Origin: Alnus glutinosa
Taxonomy: Eukaryota > Streptophyta > Magnoliopsida > Fagales > Betulaceae
Direction of reading: 5' to 3'
Length of the DNA: 64,000 bases
NCBI RefSeq assembly: GCF_958979055.1
Contig: NC_084896.1
Coordinates: 5,832,501-5,896,500, forward strand
A program made the position numbers and the translations under genes. Positions 47,751-60,100 of the stretch are shown piece by piece. Under the pieces are notes generated by a model. That model was given only the letters and a program-made list of their open reading frames with translations. It searched no databases and had not been told where the DNA came from. Every line of letters starts with the position of its first letter. The stretch's first letter is position 1.

Positions 47751-47933
47751 GAGAAATGATCCTTACACTCATTTCTCACAACAGTCCCACAACAAGATGA
47801 TGTGGCTGGTAATATTTTATTATTTTTTTACAAAAAGAAAAGAAAACAAAACAAAAAAAAATAATAAAATATTACTAGCTACGTCAGCTTGTTGTGGAGT
47901 TGTTGTGAGAAATGAGTGTAGTGATCATTTCTC
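47751..47933. mobile_element. MULE-type MITE in the proximal promoter of metallothionein copy 1
   Basis: 183 bp with inverted ends GAGAAATGATCCTTACACTC / GAGTGTAGTGATCATTTCTC and a second inner pair CCACAACAAG / CTTGTTGTGG. A perfect 9-base target duplication TTCTTTTTT lies at 47742-47750 and 47934-47942. It lies about 73 bases upstream of the copy-1 ATG. Confidence 0.85.
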
Positions 47934-48015
47934 TTCTTTTTTAAGTAGTCATGCCTTCCGGCCAGGCGCCCAGGCCTTGTATGATGCCAAGTGGACATCC
48001 AAATATTGGAGACCT

Positions 48016-48053
48016 ACACGTGACATGTGAATCCACTGTTGTCCTACACGTGG
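48016..48053. promoter_or_regulatory. ABRE/G-box pair upstream of metallothionein copy 1
   Basis: ACACGTG at 48016-48022 and ACACGTGG at 48046-48053 are ACGT-core ABA-response/G-box motifs. The same motifs precede copy 2. Here the MITE at 47751-47933 separates them from the gene. Confidence 0.55.
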
Positions 48054-48138
48054 CAGAGGCGGTTAGTCTACATGTAGTGAACGCGTGGCAATTCACGTAC
48101 GTGGCTGGGTAGTTTTTCACAACCATAATAATATTAGA

Positions 48139-48304
48139 GGAGTGATTGGTGCACAACAGTTGCACAACTGTTGTGCACCACTCTAGAGACATGAGATGGG
48201 TCCCATGTGGGATTCATGTGATAGAACCTACTACATGAGACCCACCTCATATCTCTAAGACCTTGCACAATAGTTGCACAATTGTTGCGCAAGAGTCATT
48301 TTCC
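48139..48304. mobile_element. MITE-like inverted repeat
   Basis: Arms GTGCACAACAGTTGCACAAC / GTTGCACAATTGTTGCGCAA enclose a core that is itself partly palindromic (ACATGAGATGGGTCCC / GAGACCCACCTCAT). No target duplication was identified. Confidence 0.55.
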
Positions 48305-48828
48305 ATAATATTATTAAGGTTCTCAAAACAGATAATATTTCCCAACAAAATTTTCAACTTTCAAATTAAGCTAAATATGAAAATTGTTCAAAGTAAAATG
48401 CAAATCGCAGCTAATTAAATATGCAAATAGCTAAATAGCTCTCTTGGTGGGAGCGCCAGCAACTAATATAAAGCCACCAATTAACTTAATTACAATTAGA
48501 GAGAAAGAAAAAAAAAAAAGAAAAAAAAAACATTTGCGTGACTGAAGCGGATTTTCTTGTTTTATGTTCCAAATTCTGCATGTTAATGCCAAAAAATTAA
48601 CAGCGATTACTCGTACTTAGTTTTCAATTTGAAATTTTTGCAAGTCAAAGGTTAGAGTGGTGCGCTGCTAAGATAATGGGGTGCAGATGTCGACATATTT
48701 TTTGTACGATCCAAATTCATCCTTAAGTTGTGCAGTTGGAATTGGATGTCGACACTCTTCTCTTGTGCGGTTGAAAAGGATTGATTGGAATATTTTTGAT
48801 GTCTCAAATTCTCTATAAATAGAGAAGA

Positions 48829-48866
<38 letters not shown>

Positions 48867-51190
48867 TTTTTTCTTAGTTTTTTAGGTTGTAATCTTTTGA
48901 TGCAACCTTTGTTTTAGTTTTTCCAAAGAGCTTAGATTAATGTATTTAGTTTGTGCAATACATTTTAATTCGTTCTTATTCAAGAAAGTTTGGAAAAATT
49001 CTATGATGCAGCTTTTCCTCTCTTTTTTCCAGCAACGTGTTCTTCTTTCTTTATTGTCTATTTCTTTTTGTTTGATGCAACTTGAAATCCGAAAATTCCA
49101 TGGAGTTTAACTTAGTTTCCTTGGTGCTTTTCCTTTCCAAAATACTTGTTCTTCGTTACTTTTAGTTTATAATTTAGTTTCTTTTACAAAGGTCAAAATA
49201 AGTGTTTTCAAAGTGTTGTTTTAAGAAATAAGTTTAATTTGTAGTTTCAAAATCCTCTTAAAGAAATGGTTATTCTTCTTCTTCTTCTTCAATAAAAGAA
49301 TCTCATTTCTTTATGAGTAGCTAAATTAGTTATAGGGTATTGATGTAACTCCGTCCAATTACCGTGGCTTGATTATGTTATTTTTGAATTTCTATATATG
49401 TGTAATGATTATATATTCTAGAGAATTGCAAAACTTTTGTGAAACGTTCTTCAAATAATATTCAATCTTGAAATGAAAGCAAGTTTTTTTGTCTATAAGA
49501 ACCCTTCAATTCTTGAAAGAAATCAACGTTTCCTTTTTTATGTGATTAAGGGAACGATGGTTTTGTAATAATGCTTTTTGACATATTTATGTGAATTTGA
49601 TAAACCATGCTAGGGAACATGCATCACTTCACATCTTTTTAGTTTAAATGTTTTTTCATTGTAATGTAATTTTTGTGTGGAAACTAAGATGATTTATTCC
49701 TTTTCCATAAATATGTATGCTTATTACAAGGTTTTATAGTCCATGTTAGGGAGCATAAATCATTCATGAGTAGATTTTAGTTGGATGATTAATGTGTAAC
49801 TAAGATGAGTTATTATTATCTTTTAACTAAAATATATTCATGTCGAGATCGTCGTGTAATTGACAACCATTACACGCTCATATTGTGCATATAGGGAAAA
49901 TTCAAAATAGACATAATCTGTCATTGGTACGAGGATTGAGTATAATCAATTTCCTATACTTTTCATTCTATAAGTTTCTTCATTTTGATTGTTTTTTGTT
50001 TGTGTTATCTTAGTTTTAAAAAATCAAAACAAAATATATTTCTCAAAGTTAAATTGGATAAGGTTTTAAATATTTCATAACCAAAACAACATCCACAATC
50101 CGTAAGGTTCGACACCCACTCTATAATACAAAGATTCGTATTATTACGTACATGTAGTTATAAATTTAAAATTCACGTTAGTTATGAAAACTACAAATAA
50201 GTTTTAGAACAAAATCAATTTTTTTTCAAGTATCGGTTTGAACGCTACCAACCATGTATGTTAGATGTCATCATAAGACAATTTGTCATTAATTGTGTCA
50301 CCAATTTCCGTGTGATATAAGTGTGGTCCAATGGAAATTAAGTAATATGCTTCCTATTTTGGCTGGAAAGTGACTATTTATCTCAATTGTGATTCTGCTT
50401 CAAGAGCTACTACTCCATTGGCAATAAATGAATAACTTTTATTGTAAATAGAAAAAAATAAAATAAAAAAAATAATAGAATAGCTCTTACCAATTGAAAT
50501 AGCCATTACCATAATTATTTCATTCCACTTTTTTTCTTTTTTTTCTTTTTTCAATAAGAACTAGTTATTTTTCTTAACTAAACTAGTCCCGCCATGTATC
50601 AAACGCGTCCTAAATTTTAGAGGTAGAGTCCCTATCAGTGAATCGGATGAGTGAAACTTACTACTTTGTGGAATAGATAGGGGATTGGAGTTAATTATTA
50701 CCAACTTATTCGATCATTCAACCGTGTGTTAATCTACATAACATCATTATACATATATATATATATATATATATATAGCTGTTTGCATGCAATTGGTTTA
50801 CTGTCATGGCTTCTCTTCTTTAATTCTGCTGGTTAATTATAACACCATGCATTCATGGCTTTCAAACATAAATCTTTGGATATGATGCCAGAATATTGAA
50901 TGTGATAAGAACCAACAACACTCGTCTTGCAACAGCAGCCAACCAAGTAAATAGATCAGAAATACAGCATTACAAAGCTTTCTAGGAGATTATTTTAATA
51001 TATATATATATAGATGATTATTAATTATAAGCATAGGACCGGCCCTCACCAGTCTACATATTTGCCACACTACATTACTTAACCACTCATCACAGAGATG
51101 ATGAATGTATAGTTGTACGTAGTTGTCTAATTAAGCTAATAGACCGCAGTACGTAGATGCTACATTTATAGTACGTTAACCTCGATCTCC
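48305..51190. other. Spacer between the two metallothionein copies; possible old LTR-like promoter region
   Basis: No coding gene is recognised. 48815-48830 has a TATA-type CTCTATAAATAGAG, followed by a (GA)n run (48835-48861) and T-rich transcript-like sequence, which could be the promoter part of an old LTR or a non-coding transcript. Short phrases recur at 49600-49840 (CATGCTAGGGAACATGCATC / CATGTTAGGGAGCATAAATC; AACTAAGATGA), suggesting an internal duplication. An (AT)n run is at 50752-50777. Confidence 0.35.
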
Positions 51191-51195
51191 GATCC

Positions 51196-52406
51196 TCAGG
51201 TTGACTGTAGGCAAGTCGGACACGCGCAGGCAATACCACATTGGCAGGAGTTCGGCCCAGTCTGAGTCACACGATCAGGGCATGCGCATGGGTTGCACCC
51301 GCAGTGCTCGCCGCAGGCGCATGTTTTGTGTTCACCTCCGCTTGCCGTCGCGCCCGTGGTCGTGCACCTGCATGTTCACAGTACACATGTACGTATTCTT
51401 TTCAAGATCGATCATATATATATGCTCAGTACGTGGGAATGAACATGCATTACAAAGCCATTATAATAATATACTCGTGACTATTTTTATTAGAATAATT
51501 AAGTAGTAATTTAATATGATAGAAGAACAAAAATCTTAAATTTAAACCTTAATTCTAAAGTTTACCCATCTCAAATCAAGCTTGAACAATTGAATAAGCA
51601 CGAAATTTCAAACCAGCTGGATTATATTAACTAGCTGAACTTTAAACTTCAGATTGATTGATTCGTTTATAACTTCACTCGGACCAAACTTGAGTTCTTC
51701 ACGGCTAACAATATTACTTAAAGTGTTTTATAATTAACCTCATAATTAAATGAACAATATTGAAACGCACAGACTTCCCTGCATGCGTATCAATATTAGC
51801 CTATAACAATGTTTATATATTAATTAAGAAAAAATTTCATTTATCACTTCTGAGCTTTTATCACTTTTAAAATCATATTCTTAAACTTTAAAAAAAATTA
51901 AAATTAAAATTTGTCAATTTAATATATCTATCTTCCAATTTTTTTTCAATTTCAATTGTTAGTTAGGTGTCAAAATTTTTAAAATACCCAAAATAGAAAG
52001 AAAAATTTTACCAAAATAAAAAGAAAATTGTAAAAATTTAGATGTTGGTAAAGATTTAACTAAATTTGTAAACATACTCATGAATATTTTTAAAAAATAT
52101 ATATATTGGGTATTTTAAAAATTTTTGACAAGATTTAACCAAAAAAAAAATCTATTAAAAAAATTAAAAAATAAATACATACATTAAATTGATTATTTTT
52201 TTTTTTAAAAAAAAAAATTAAAAATACGATTACAAAAATGATAAAATTAAAAGAATGATAATTGAAATTTTTTCATACATTAATTAATATAGGATTCATG
52301 AACACCGACTGACGGACCTGCAAGTTACCCCACCGGGGCATGGAACAGAGCAGCCGCACTTGTCGTTGCAACTCACAACGTCTCCTCGTCCCCTTGTATC
52401 CGCCAT
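51196..52406 (-). CDS. Type-4 (seed/EC-type) metallothionein, copy 2, intact
   Basis: Two exons, 52406-52318 and 51367-51196, joined in phase (AG plus G), give 86 residues. MT4 proteins bind zinc through cysteine thiolates and are made late in seed development, probably storing or buffering zinc. Three Cys clusters are visible: [20 protein letters not shown], then TCACGEHCGCNPCAC, then CQCGIACACPTC, with the MT4-typical His in GEHKT and GEHCGC. The start MADTRGRGD is the family-usual short lead. The intron is about 950 bp. The last cluster lacks the EGCTCA wording of copy 1 (GIACAC instead) and the tail extends to LQST. The promoter shows seed-type motifs. Confidence 0.93.
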
Positions 52407-52540
52407 TTTCACAATACGTACTAATTAATCAAAACTTACAGAGACCTTTTGCTTAGATAATCACCGTATGTATCTTCTTTTAAACACTACTCTCTCGGCC
52501 TTGTACGTTGCCTAATGGCACATAAGACACCGGGGTGCCT

Positions 52541-52576
52541 ACACGTGGTATTCCGAGGCAGTAGACGTGGCATGCA
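52541..52576. promoter_or_regulatory. ABRE plus RY seed motif cluster upstream of metallothionein copy 2
   Basis: ACACGTGG at 52541-52548, GACGTGGC at 52564-52571 and the RY element CATGCA at 52571-52576 lie about 135-170 bases upstream of the ATG. The ABRE and RY combination is typical of ABI3/ABI5-controlled seed genes and fits MT4 expression. Further ACGTG cores occur up to 52855. Confidence 0.6.
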
Positions 52577-52855
52577 AAGAGATCGATTCTGATATTGCTG
52601 TTCTAAGAAAGCGGACAAGGCTAGGAACCAAATTCTGGATGCATGGTGGTTGACGTAGCAAGAAGCCGATGATCCTCGTACGTGTTTCTCTGGCATCGTG
52701 CCCATTGGCAGACAATTTTACGAGACTGAAACGTGGCGATTAAGGGCATTTGACTAAGCAACAGCTTTTCATGCATTTCTTGTACTTGCACCACGTAAAA
52801 CCAAAATCCCATCAAACGGTGCTATTAAATATTAATACAGTTCTTGATCACGTGA

Positions 52856-53594
52856 TTTCTTAAAAAAGATGATGCATGTCCCATCTTTCTTTGTCACTGT
52901 TTTTGTAATTAGAGAAAAAGATGTTAATTTGAACGTTTTTACAACTTGATTAATATATTTGAAAAAGATTTAATAGGATAATGGGAAAGATTTTATACGA
53001 TAATGGGTATCATATGCGAAATTTTATAATGGGTGAGGGGATGTGTATATATAGTTAAATTTATATATTTGAAAAAATAATTAAGCTTGGACATTGTCAA
53101 AAAGAAAAAGAAAAAGAAAAAAAACAAATAAAAAGATTTGGCTTTTGGCACTATTAGAAAAAAATATTTTATGCCTAAATCTTAAACAACTAAAATTTGT
53201 AATTAAAAAAAATTAGGCATGAACAATCTCAGTGTGAAATACTAATTTGGATTGTCCATTTTAAAAATTTCAGTGTGAAATTTCATGAAGATCTATTTAG
53301 TTTCTACTAGATGGTACTATGCATTTGGTTATATATTTCTTGTTTATTGAATTTGAAGGAATCAACAGGATTTTTTTTATTAAGTTGTTTGTTAACCTTA
53401 TTCAGTTGCATGCATGAAAAAACTCAGGAAAAATAATTTATTTATTCGTAATATTTTGGAAATGCCTTTCGTCATCTTCCTCTTAGGTTATGTTTACTTT
53501 CACTCAAAGCCCCTTCTTGGACCCTTTTTTTATGTTTAAAGTTCTCAACTCCATATCCATGGGAATTAATGCAAATATAGCACAAAAATTCAGT
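52856..53594. other. Spacer between metallothionein copy 2 and the CACTA element
   Basis: AT-rich; no gene, element ends or RNA gene recognised. Confidence 0.5.
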
Positions 53595-53624
53595 ATGCAC
53601 TACAAAAATCACTTCGATTTGCGA

Positions 53625-53825
53625 CGTACAGTTTGACATGTGTACAGTGTCGTACACGTGTCAAACAGTTTGACACGTTCATTTTGACACGCGTAAGACG
53701 CATGTCAAATGTGCATGTCACTAACTGCACAATTTGACACGTGTATTGTAATACACGTGTCAAATTTGACACGTGTATTCCAATACACGTGTCAAAAAGG
53801 TTTAAAACGAGTATATCAATATACG
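53625..53825. repeat. CACTA subterminal repeats (TTTGACACGTGTA motif in both orientations)
   Basis: At least eight copies of TTTGACACGTGTA or close variants (TTTGACATGTGTA, TACACGTGTCAAA, TTTGACACGCGTA) are arranged head-to-head. Several form perfect palindromes, such as the pair around 53740-53765. By analogy with En/Spm these would be binding sites for the second element protein. Each contains an ACACGTGT core. Confidence 0.8.
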
Positions 53826-53846
53826 TGTCAAATTTAATTTTTTTTT

Positions 53847-53993
53847 AAAAAAAAAAAATCCAAATTCAGTTTTTTATTTAAATAAAATTTAAATTTAATT
53901 ATTTAATTGTATTTTTAATTTAATTAAAAATACAATTAAATAATTAAATAAAAATTTTAATTAAATAAAAAACTGAATTTGGATTTTTTTTTT
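53847..53993. repeat. ~145-bp AT-rich inverted repeat (hairpin)
   Basis: Arms of about 70 bases, AAAAATCCAAATTCAGTTTT... and its near-perfect complement ending AAAACTGAATTTGGATTTTT, meet near 53921 with almost no loop. It could be a MITE within the CACTA element or part of its terminal architecture. Confidence 0.8.
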
Positions 53994-54197
53994 AAATTTA
54001 ATTTTGTTATTGTTTTTTAAAATTTATTTGGGTTAATTATTATTTTTTTTTTTCAAATTTTATAATTTCCGACCACAAATAACGCAATATTTATTTTACC
54101 CAAAAACAGCACGAAATCATATTATACAAACCAATAGTTAATAACATATTCGTTAACAAGCAAATATTTACGAACAAAAAATAATTACACAAAATAT

Positions 54198-56945
54198 CTA
54201 AAAATCTGAAGGGCGTCCCTGCGAATCACGAGGTACCGTCCCAGGCGTGTTCTCGCCAACCGGCGATTGTTGCGCAATGAATGGTGTAGCGGGCGAAGGT
54301 GTAACGACAGTGGAGTGCTGGCTCAGCTGTCGTCCAACAGGCGACAACGTACCAACCGTTGTCGAATTACCTGCAAATAATATAAACAATTAAAGTATAT
54401 AATATTACTTCCAAAATTAAAGGGGTAATGAAAACAAATTAAAATTAATTTTGTCCTACACACAATATAAATCATACCTGCATATGCATTACTAACAGAC
54501 GACGTACTACCTACGTGTGCAGGTGAAGACTGAGTACCAAGACATGGTGCTGATACTCCCATGGAGGACATGAAGACCTCAAACTGTCGCATGCGCTACT
54601 CTATGCCGTCGAACTGTTGTACGCGCTGCTCCAACCGGTCATTCCTCGCTCGCTCAGCTTGTAGCTCCGCTTGGATCTCTTCCATCTTCCGAGACTGTTC
54701 AGCCCAATCCCGAGACGTGCCCTGAGATGGTCCCCCCTGTGACCGAGGCCTATATGAGAAACATGTCCCCCGAACAGGTGTGACGTTCGGCCCAACCTGC
54801 CGAACCCTCTCTGCATACTCAGGCCTCCCAACCGCCTGTTCGTAAGCGTCGTTCGGTGCCCAACGCACCGTGTCTGCGGAGACGCTCTGCGTGGCGGCTA
54901 GATCACTGGATAAACTCTGCGTCATCCTCTCCTGTACGTCGTCAACATGAAAAAGTCATATATTGAATAATGACATATCACACACAATTTAAAAATATTA
55001 GTAAATTAAATCAGTAGCATACGCATAGAACCCGTGTACGTTCGTTCACGTAAGTGCCGTCCTTCCTTGTGTGGGTCTTCACGAACGACGCGGAGCGAGT
55101 GGGGGGCGTGCCAGATGTACATGTCTGTCGTCATGTAGTTGACATATATAACAAACAGATAGCGATAAAAATAGTATAAAGAAAAAGAAAAACAACTACC
55201 AACAAATATGAAAAACATAAACATATATATTTCCATAACTCCTCGTGATTAAATCTGGCATAACTTTTAGATCCTGCACAATGGGGAAGGTCATTCTGCT
55301 CCCGCAACCTCTTCATCCGTTCAGAGGTTGCCTACGCATTGAACATGAAAATAAAAATGTAAGCATTGACACACTTAAATTAAAACTAAAATTAAATGAA
55401 CTGTTATTAAAAAATAGTTGACATTTTTTTGGCCCACATACGATTTTATGCTCCCTGCACCAATCTCTCAGCAGGAACTCTACATCTGCTGCATCATACT
55501 CCTCAAAAAAATTGTCCTGCATTCTCGCACGGATACTCTCGGGCGTGTCACCGTCTCCAATACATAGTTTGGTTTCGAACCTCGACTTTCACGAGCGGTG
55601 CTTACGGCCAATATCATTCAACGCCTCCTGTTGTGCCCTGCGCACGTCTACTGATACAGGTAGATAGAACTCCTCCTGCACATTCAATCAAAGCATTATA
55701 GGTTTAAAAACTTCAAGAAAAACATTAATCTCAAGTTTAATTCAAATAAATAATTAAATTATATTCATAAACATACCATCAGCGTGTCCCACATTGCCTG
55801 CTTAATCTGCTTATTTACCCTCGCCCATTCGTCCCTCATGTGTATGTAGGACCCACTCCTGATCATCTTGCCCTCTGCCCGCCGAAAACGATTGCAGGCT
55901 CGTCCTACAGGTTGTATAGCAGCATTGTACTGCAATACAACCTTCTTCCCCCTCGGGAGCACCCAGTTTCTCGCTGGGTCGTCAATCACCTCATAATAAA
56001 TGGTCCCGTCTGGGTTGTACCCTAATGAAAAAAATATTCAACATTTAATTGGTTAACACTAAATAACATATATATATAAACAAATTGTAATCAAATAGTT
56101 ATTTTTTTCTAAACAAAAAAAAATATGTTGGTAACATAATATGATTTTTAAGGATGTCTAAATATGTACTTACCCATCAATCGAATTTGCTCAATCCCTA
56201 TGTGCTGGGTCGCTGGGTCGCCTGCAACCTCCTCGCCAACCCCTCCGGCTGGTGGAGGCTGCTGATCATCATCTGAATCCATGCCCTGGGGGCTACCGGG
56301 GCCCAACTAATCGGTATCCAACATCGCAACGTTCTCCTCATGGGTACTCTGGCTCCCCCCCACATCTGGCATCTGACTCTCACCGGAAAGTGGCACCTGG
56401 CTCTCACCAGGTAAAGGCATCTGGCTCTCTACATGCCCCGGGCCCTGACTCGCCCCCGATGCTGGCATCTGTCTCGCCCCCAAAATCTGACCCTGCATCG
56501 CCGCCTGTGCGGGTATCTGTCCCAACCCCACAGCCGGCATCTGCATCTCCCTGGTCTGTGACAGTGGAAATCTACCATCCTGCGTCTCACTATTAGGGTT
56601 ACACGTCGACGGTACACTATACGTATACGAAAAGTACGGCGCATAACCCTGTGACCCCATCCCCTCTCGCACCCACCATCGATAGGCGTTACCCGGTTGG
56701 GTGAACCCTATCTGAGATAATGTCGGTAGCTCCGACAATGGAGAGCTGCAAGGTCCAGCTGTGCTGGTCTGCCTGTGATCTGACGTGGGCACGGCCACCA
56801 TACCCGGCAACAATGGTCTATAAGCCCCGTCTGGGTGGTGTAGCTACGCCGCAGTATATAATACCGTCGAATCAGTGGGCGTGGTCATGGGGGGCACGGG
56901 TGGGCGAGGTGCCCGATATGCATAAGGAGGGAGTCTCTGGTCCAT
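54198..56945 (-). pseudogene. CACTA second protein, Transposase_24 (Ptta/En/Spm) family, with in-frame stops
   Basis: It starts at about 56945 (MDQRLPPYAYRAPRPPVPPM). A TAG follows 33 codons later (56846-56844), then a long Pro/Gln/Ser-rich open stretch (56813-56310) and a TAG at 56309-56307. Downstream exons, separated by short AT-rich introns: 55989-55780 region ([40 protein letters not shown]), about 55680-55440 ([20 protein letters not shown]), about 55318-55240 ([20 protein letters not shown]), about 55130-55020 ([20 protein letters not shown]), 54925-54598 (coiled-coil [20 protein letters not shown], then a stop) and 54370-54198. This is the order found in the Ptta/En/Spm family. Three stops mean that it is probably not translated in full. 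Confidence 0.8.
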
Positions 56946-57078
56946 CAATACCTGCGAACAAATGTAGACAAATTAATTAGAATATTTTTTTTTAATATAT
57001 TTTTAATGAATATGCAAATTATATAACGAAATTTATGCAAATAATAAAAATTCGTATTGAGTTCAAGCAAATTGTACA

Positions 57079-57084
<6 letters not shown>

Positions 57085-57130
<46 letters not shown>
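57085..57130. repeat. (AT)n microsatellite between the two CACTA genes
   Basis: About 23 AT units just downstream of the TNP2-like stop codon. Confidence 0.9.
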
Positions 57131-57133
<3 letters not shown>

Positions 57134-57181
57134 TCAAGTGTGTTGAGTTCAAGCTAATTATACTCACAACAAATACATCAA

Positions 57182-60100
57182 TCATTGTATCAGGGGAGCT
57201 TCAATCGGATCAATGTCGGGCCTGTCGTACTCGAATTCATCATTCGTATCGGGTAGGTCATCAGTGGCTAGTACGAGCGGTACGCACTCATGGTAGGTTG
57301 TACCATCCTCATTACTCCCATCCACCTGGCCAACGTCGTACACGTTGCGCGGTTTGGTCCTAACCGCACAAATCCAATTTGGGTTCCTTCCATCTTCGAC
57401 GTAGAATACTTGATCCACTTGAGATGTAAGCACGTACGGCTCGTCCAGAATCAGTTCTCCCCTGTGGACGAGGTGATTGAAGTTGACAAACACTAGGCCA
57501 TACTCGTCTATTGTGAATCCTCTGTCCATCGTGGGGTCTGCCCAATTGCACTTAAATAGGACGTACGTAGTCCTGTCATAGTACTCGACCTCAACTATAT
57601 CGGTTAACTGCCAATAGTACGTTTTGCCTTCAACGGTAGGAACACATACGCCGCAGTTCTGAGTCTTCCTTCCCACATCATGGGCAAGCGTGCGAAACAA
57701 TTTCTCATTTACCACGTACCTGTTATACTTGACCGCTGTCTCCTTCAGCCCTCTACAACGCATAACCAAGTTGTGGCCCAATTCCTCCCTACGTTGATCG
57801 TCAAGGCCATCGACCTATGTTATAATTACAAATATTAAACATCACATTGGGTAATTATATTGAACCCGCATAAATTTATCCAATTTCAAAATTACAACTA
57901 TTTCCTTACATATGCACGGTACCATTCGCAGAACTGCTCATGATGTTGTGCTTCAATAAGAGCCTCCGTAATGCGACCTCTAGTGCATGATCGCCTAAGC
58001 GCGTCTTTGTGCATCCTACATTCAGCGTATACAATTATGTAGTAATTGTTATTAATTGCGTTATTCGAATTCTGTTAAATATATAAACACTACTTACGTT
58101 CGCAAATTGTGAAATTCTTCAGAGTTGAACACAATATAACGATGAATCTGGTGCATTATCAACCGGTTCAGGGTAACACGCGTGCTCGCCCCCTTGGATC
58201 CATCAGGATTTCTCTGAGGTCTGTTGTGGAATGTTGGTCCGTGATTCAGATACCTTGAACAGAATGTTACCAGCTCGGTCGCTATGTACCCCTCTGCAAT
58301 GCACCCCTCAGGAGCCGCTTTATTGCGCACATTAGACTTGAAATTCCCTAGACTCCTGGTGTACACACATACACGACAATTTAATTGTCGTCAATTAGGG
58401 TTACAATTAAATCAAAATATATATTTACATATTACGCCGAATTTTACCTCTCAGCCGGGTACATCCATCTATACTGCACGGGTCCGCCGAGTCTATACTC
58501 GCACACAAGATGCACGACCAAGTGAACCATGCTGGTAAAAAACCCTGGAGCGAATATCTGTTCTAGCTTGCACAAAGTGATACAGACGTCACCCTGCAGT
58601 CGGTCCATATCTTCTTGTGATAGCTTTGTTGAGCATATGCCTCTAAAAAATGCAGAAATCTCCACAAGAGGTCTAACAACTTTATTAGGCAATGACTTAC
58701 GCAGTGCAATTGGGAGAAGCTGTTGCATCAGTATGTGGCTATCATGGCTCTTCAAGCCGGAAATTGTACGGTCCTTGAGCCGAACACATCGTGAAATGTT
58801 CGAGGCGTATCAGTCCGGGACCCTCACATTTCGAAGAACCTTCAGAAAATTTTCTTTGTTCTCTCTAGACATGGTGTGACAGGCAGCGGGAATATACGTT
58901 TTACCATTGGCGGCTGTGAACGGATGCAACTTAGGTCTCAACCCCATTTCCTGCAAGTCCAGCCGAGCTGCCAAGTTGTCCTTCGTTTTTCCTTTTATAT
59001 CCAAAATAGTGCCAAGTATATTGTCCATGACATTTTTCTCTATGTGCATAACGTCAAGATTGTGCCGAAGCAAATTGTCTTTCCAATACGGCAATCTGAA
59101 AAAGATACTTTTCTTCTTCCATATAACATCGGAACTCCCTGCACCCTTCTTTCGTTTCTTCCGTTTCTTCTTCTTACCCGCGGTCTCATCCCCAAACGCA
59201 ACTCCGTCCAACTGTTGGAGGATCTCGTCTCCGCATGGCACAATCGGCGCGCTGTCAAATTCTTCAGTATCGTCAAATGTTCTCCTGTTCAGCCGCCACA
59301 GATGTTCAGACGCCAGGTATCTCCTGTGCCCCATATAGCAAAATTTGCATCCGTTCTTTAAGCGTACAGAACGTGTCGATTGCATGCAGCAAGGGCATGC
59401 CTTCGCACCCCTGTTAGGCCAACCAGATAAATCTGCATACGCTGGCAAGTCGTTTATTGTCCACATCAACTGGGATCGCATAATAAAATTTTCCTTCTTT
59501 GAAGCATGGAATGTTCGTACCCCTACATTCCACAGTTCCAGCAACTCATCAATCAATGGCTGAAGGTAAACATCAATATCCATACCTGGTGAGCTCGGTC
59601 CAGCGATAACCAGGGACAGAATGAAGGACGACTGTTTCATGCACATCCAAGGTGGCAAATTGTACGGCACAAGCATTACGGGCCATGTACTGTGGGATGT
59701 GCTCATGTTCCCAAATGGATTAAATCTATCTGCTGTCAAACCAAGCCGGACGTTCCTACTCTCTGCCATAAAATCTGGATGTAAAATGTCAAACGATCTC
59801 CATGCCTCACCGTCGGCCGGGTGCCTCAATACGCCATCCTTAGTGCGGCCTTCTGCATGCCATCTCATATGGGGCGCAGTATGCTCAGACATGAATAACC
59901 TCTGCAACAGTGGGATGAGTGGAAACCACCTCAAGATCTTCACCGGACGTTTTTTTCTCGCTGATATGATCTCACCATCATCATCTACATGTGTATCAGC
60001 CCTCCACTTAGACTCTCCACATACGGTACATGAATCTAATTCTTTATTGTCTCTCCAGAATAACATACATTCATTACGGCACGCCGGAATCTTCTCATAC

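Noticed and set aside
48815..48900. TATA box and leader of an unknown gene at 48.8 kb
   Set aside because: No coding sequence follows; kept only as a possible LTR-like or non-coding promoter in the spacer entry.
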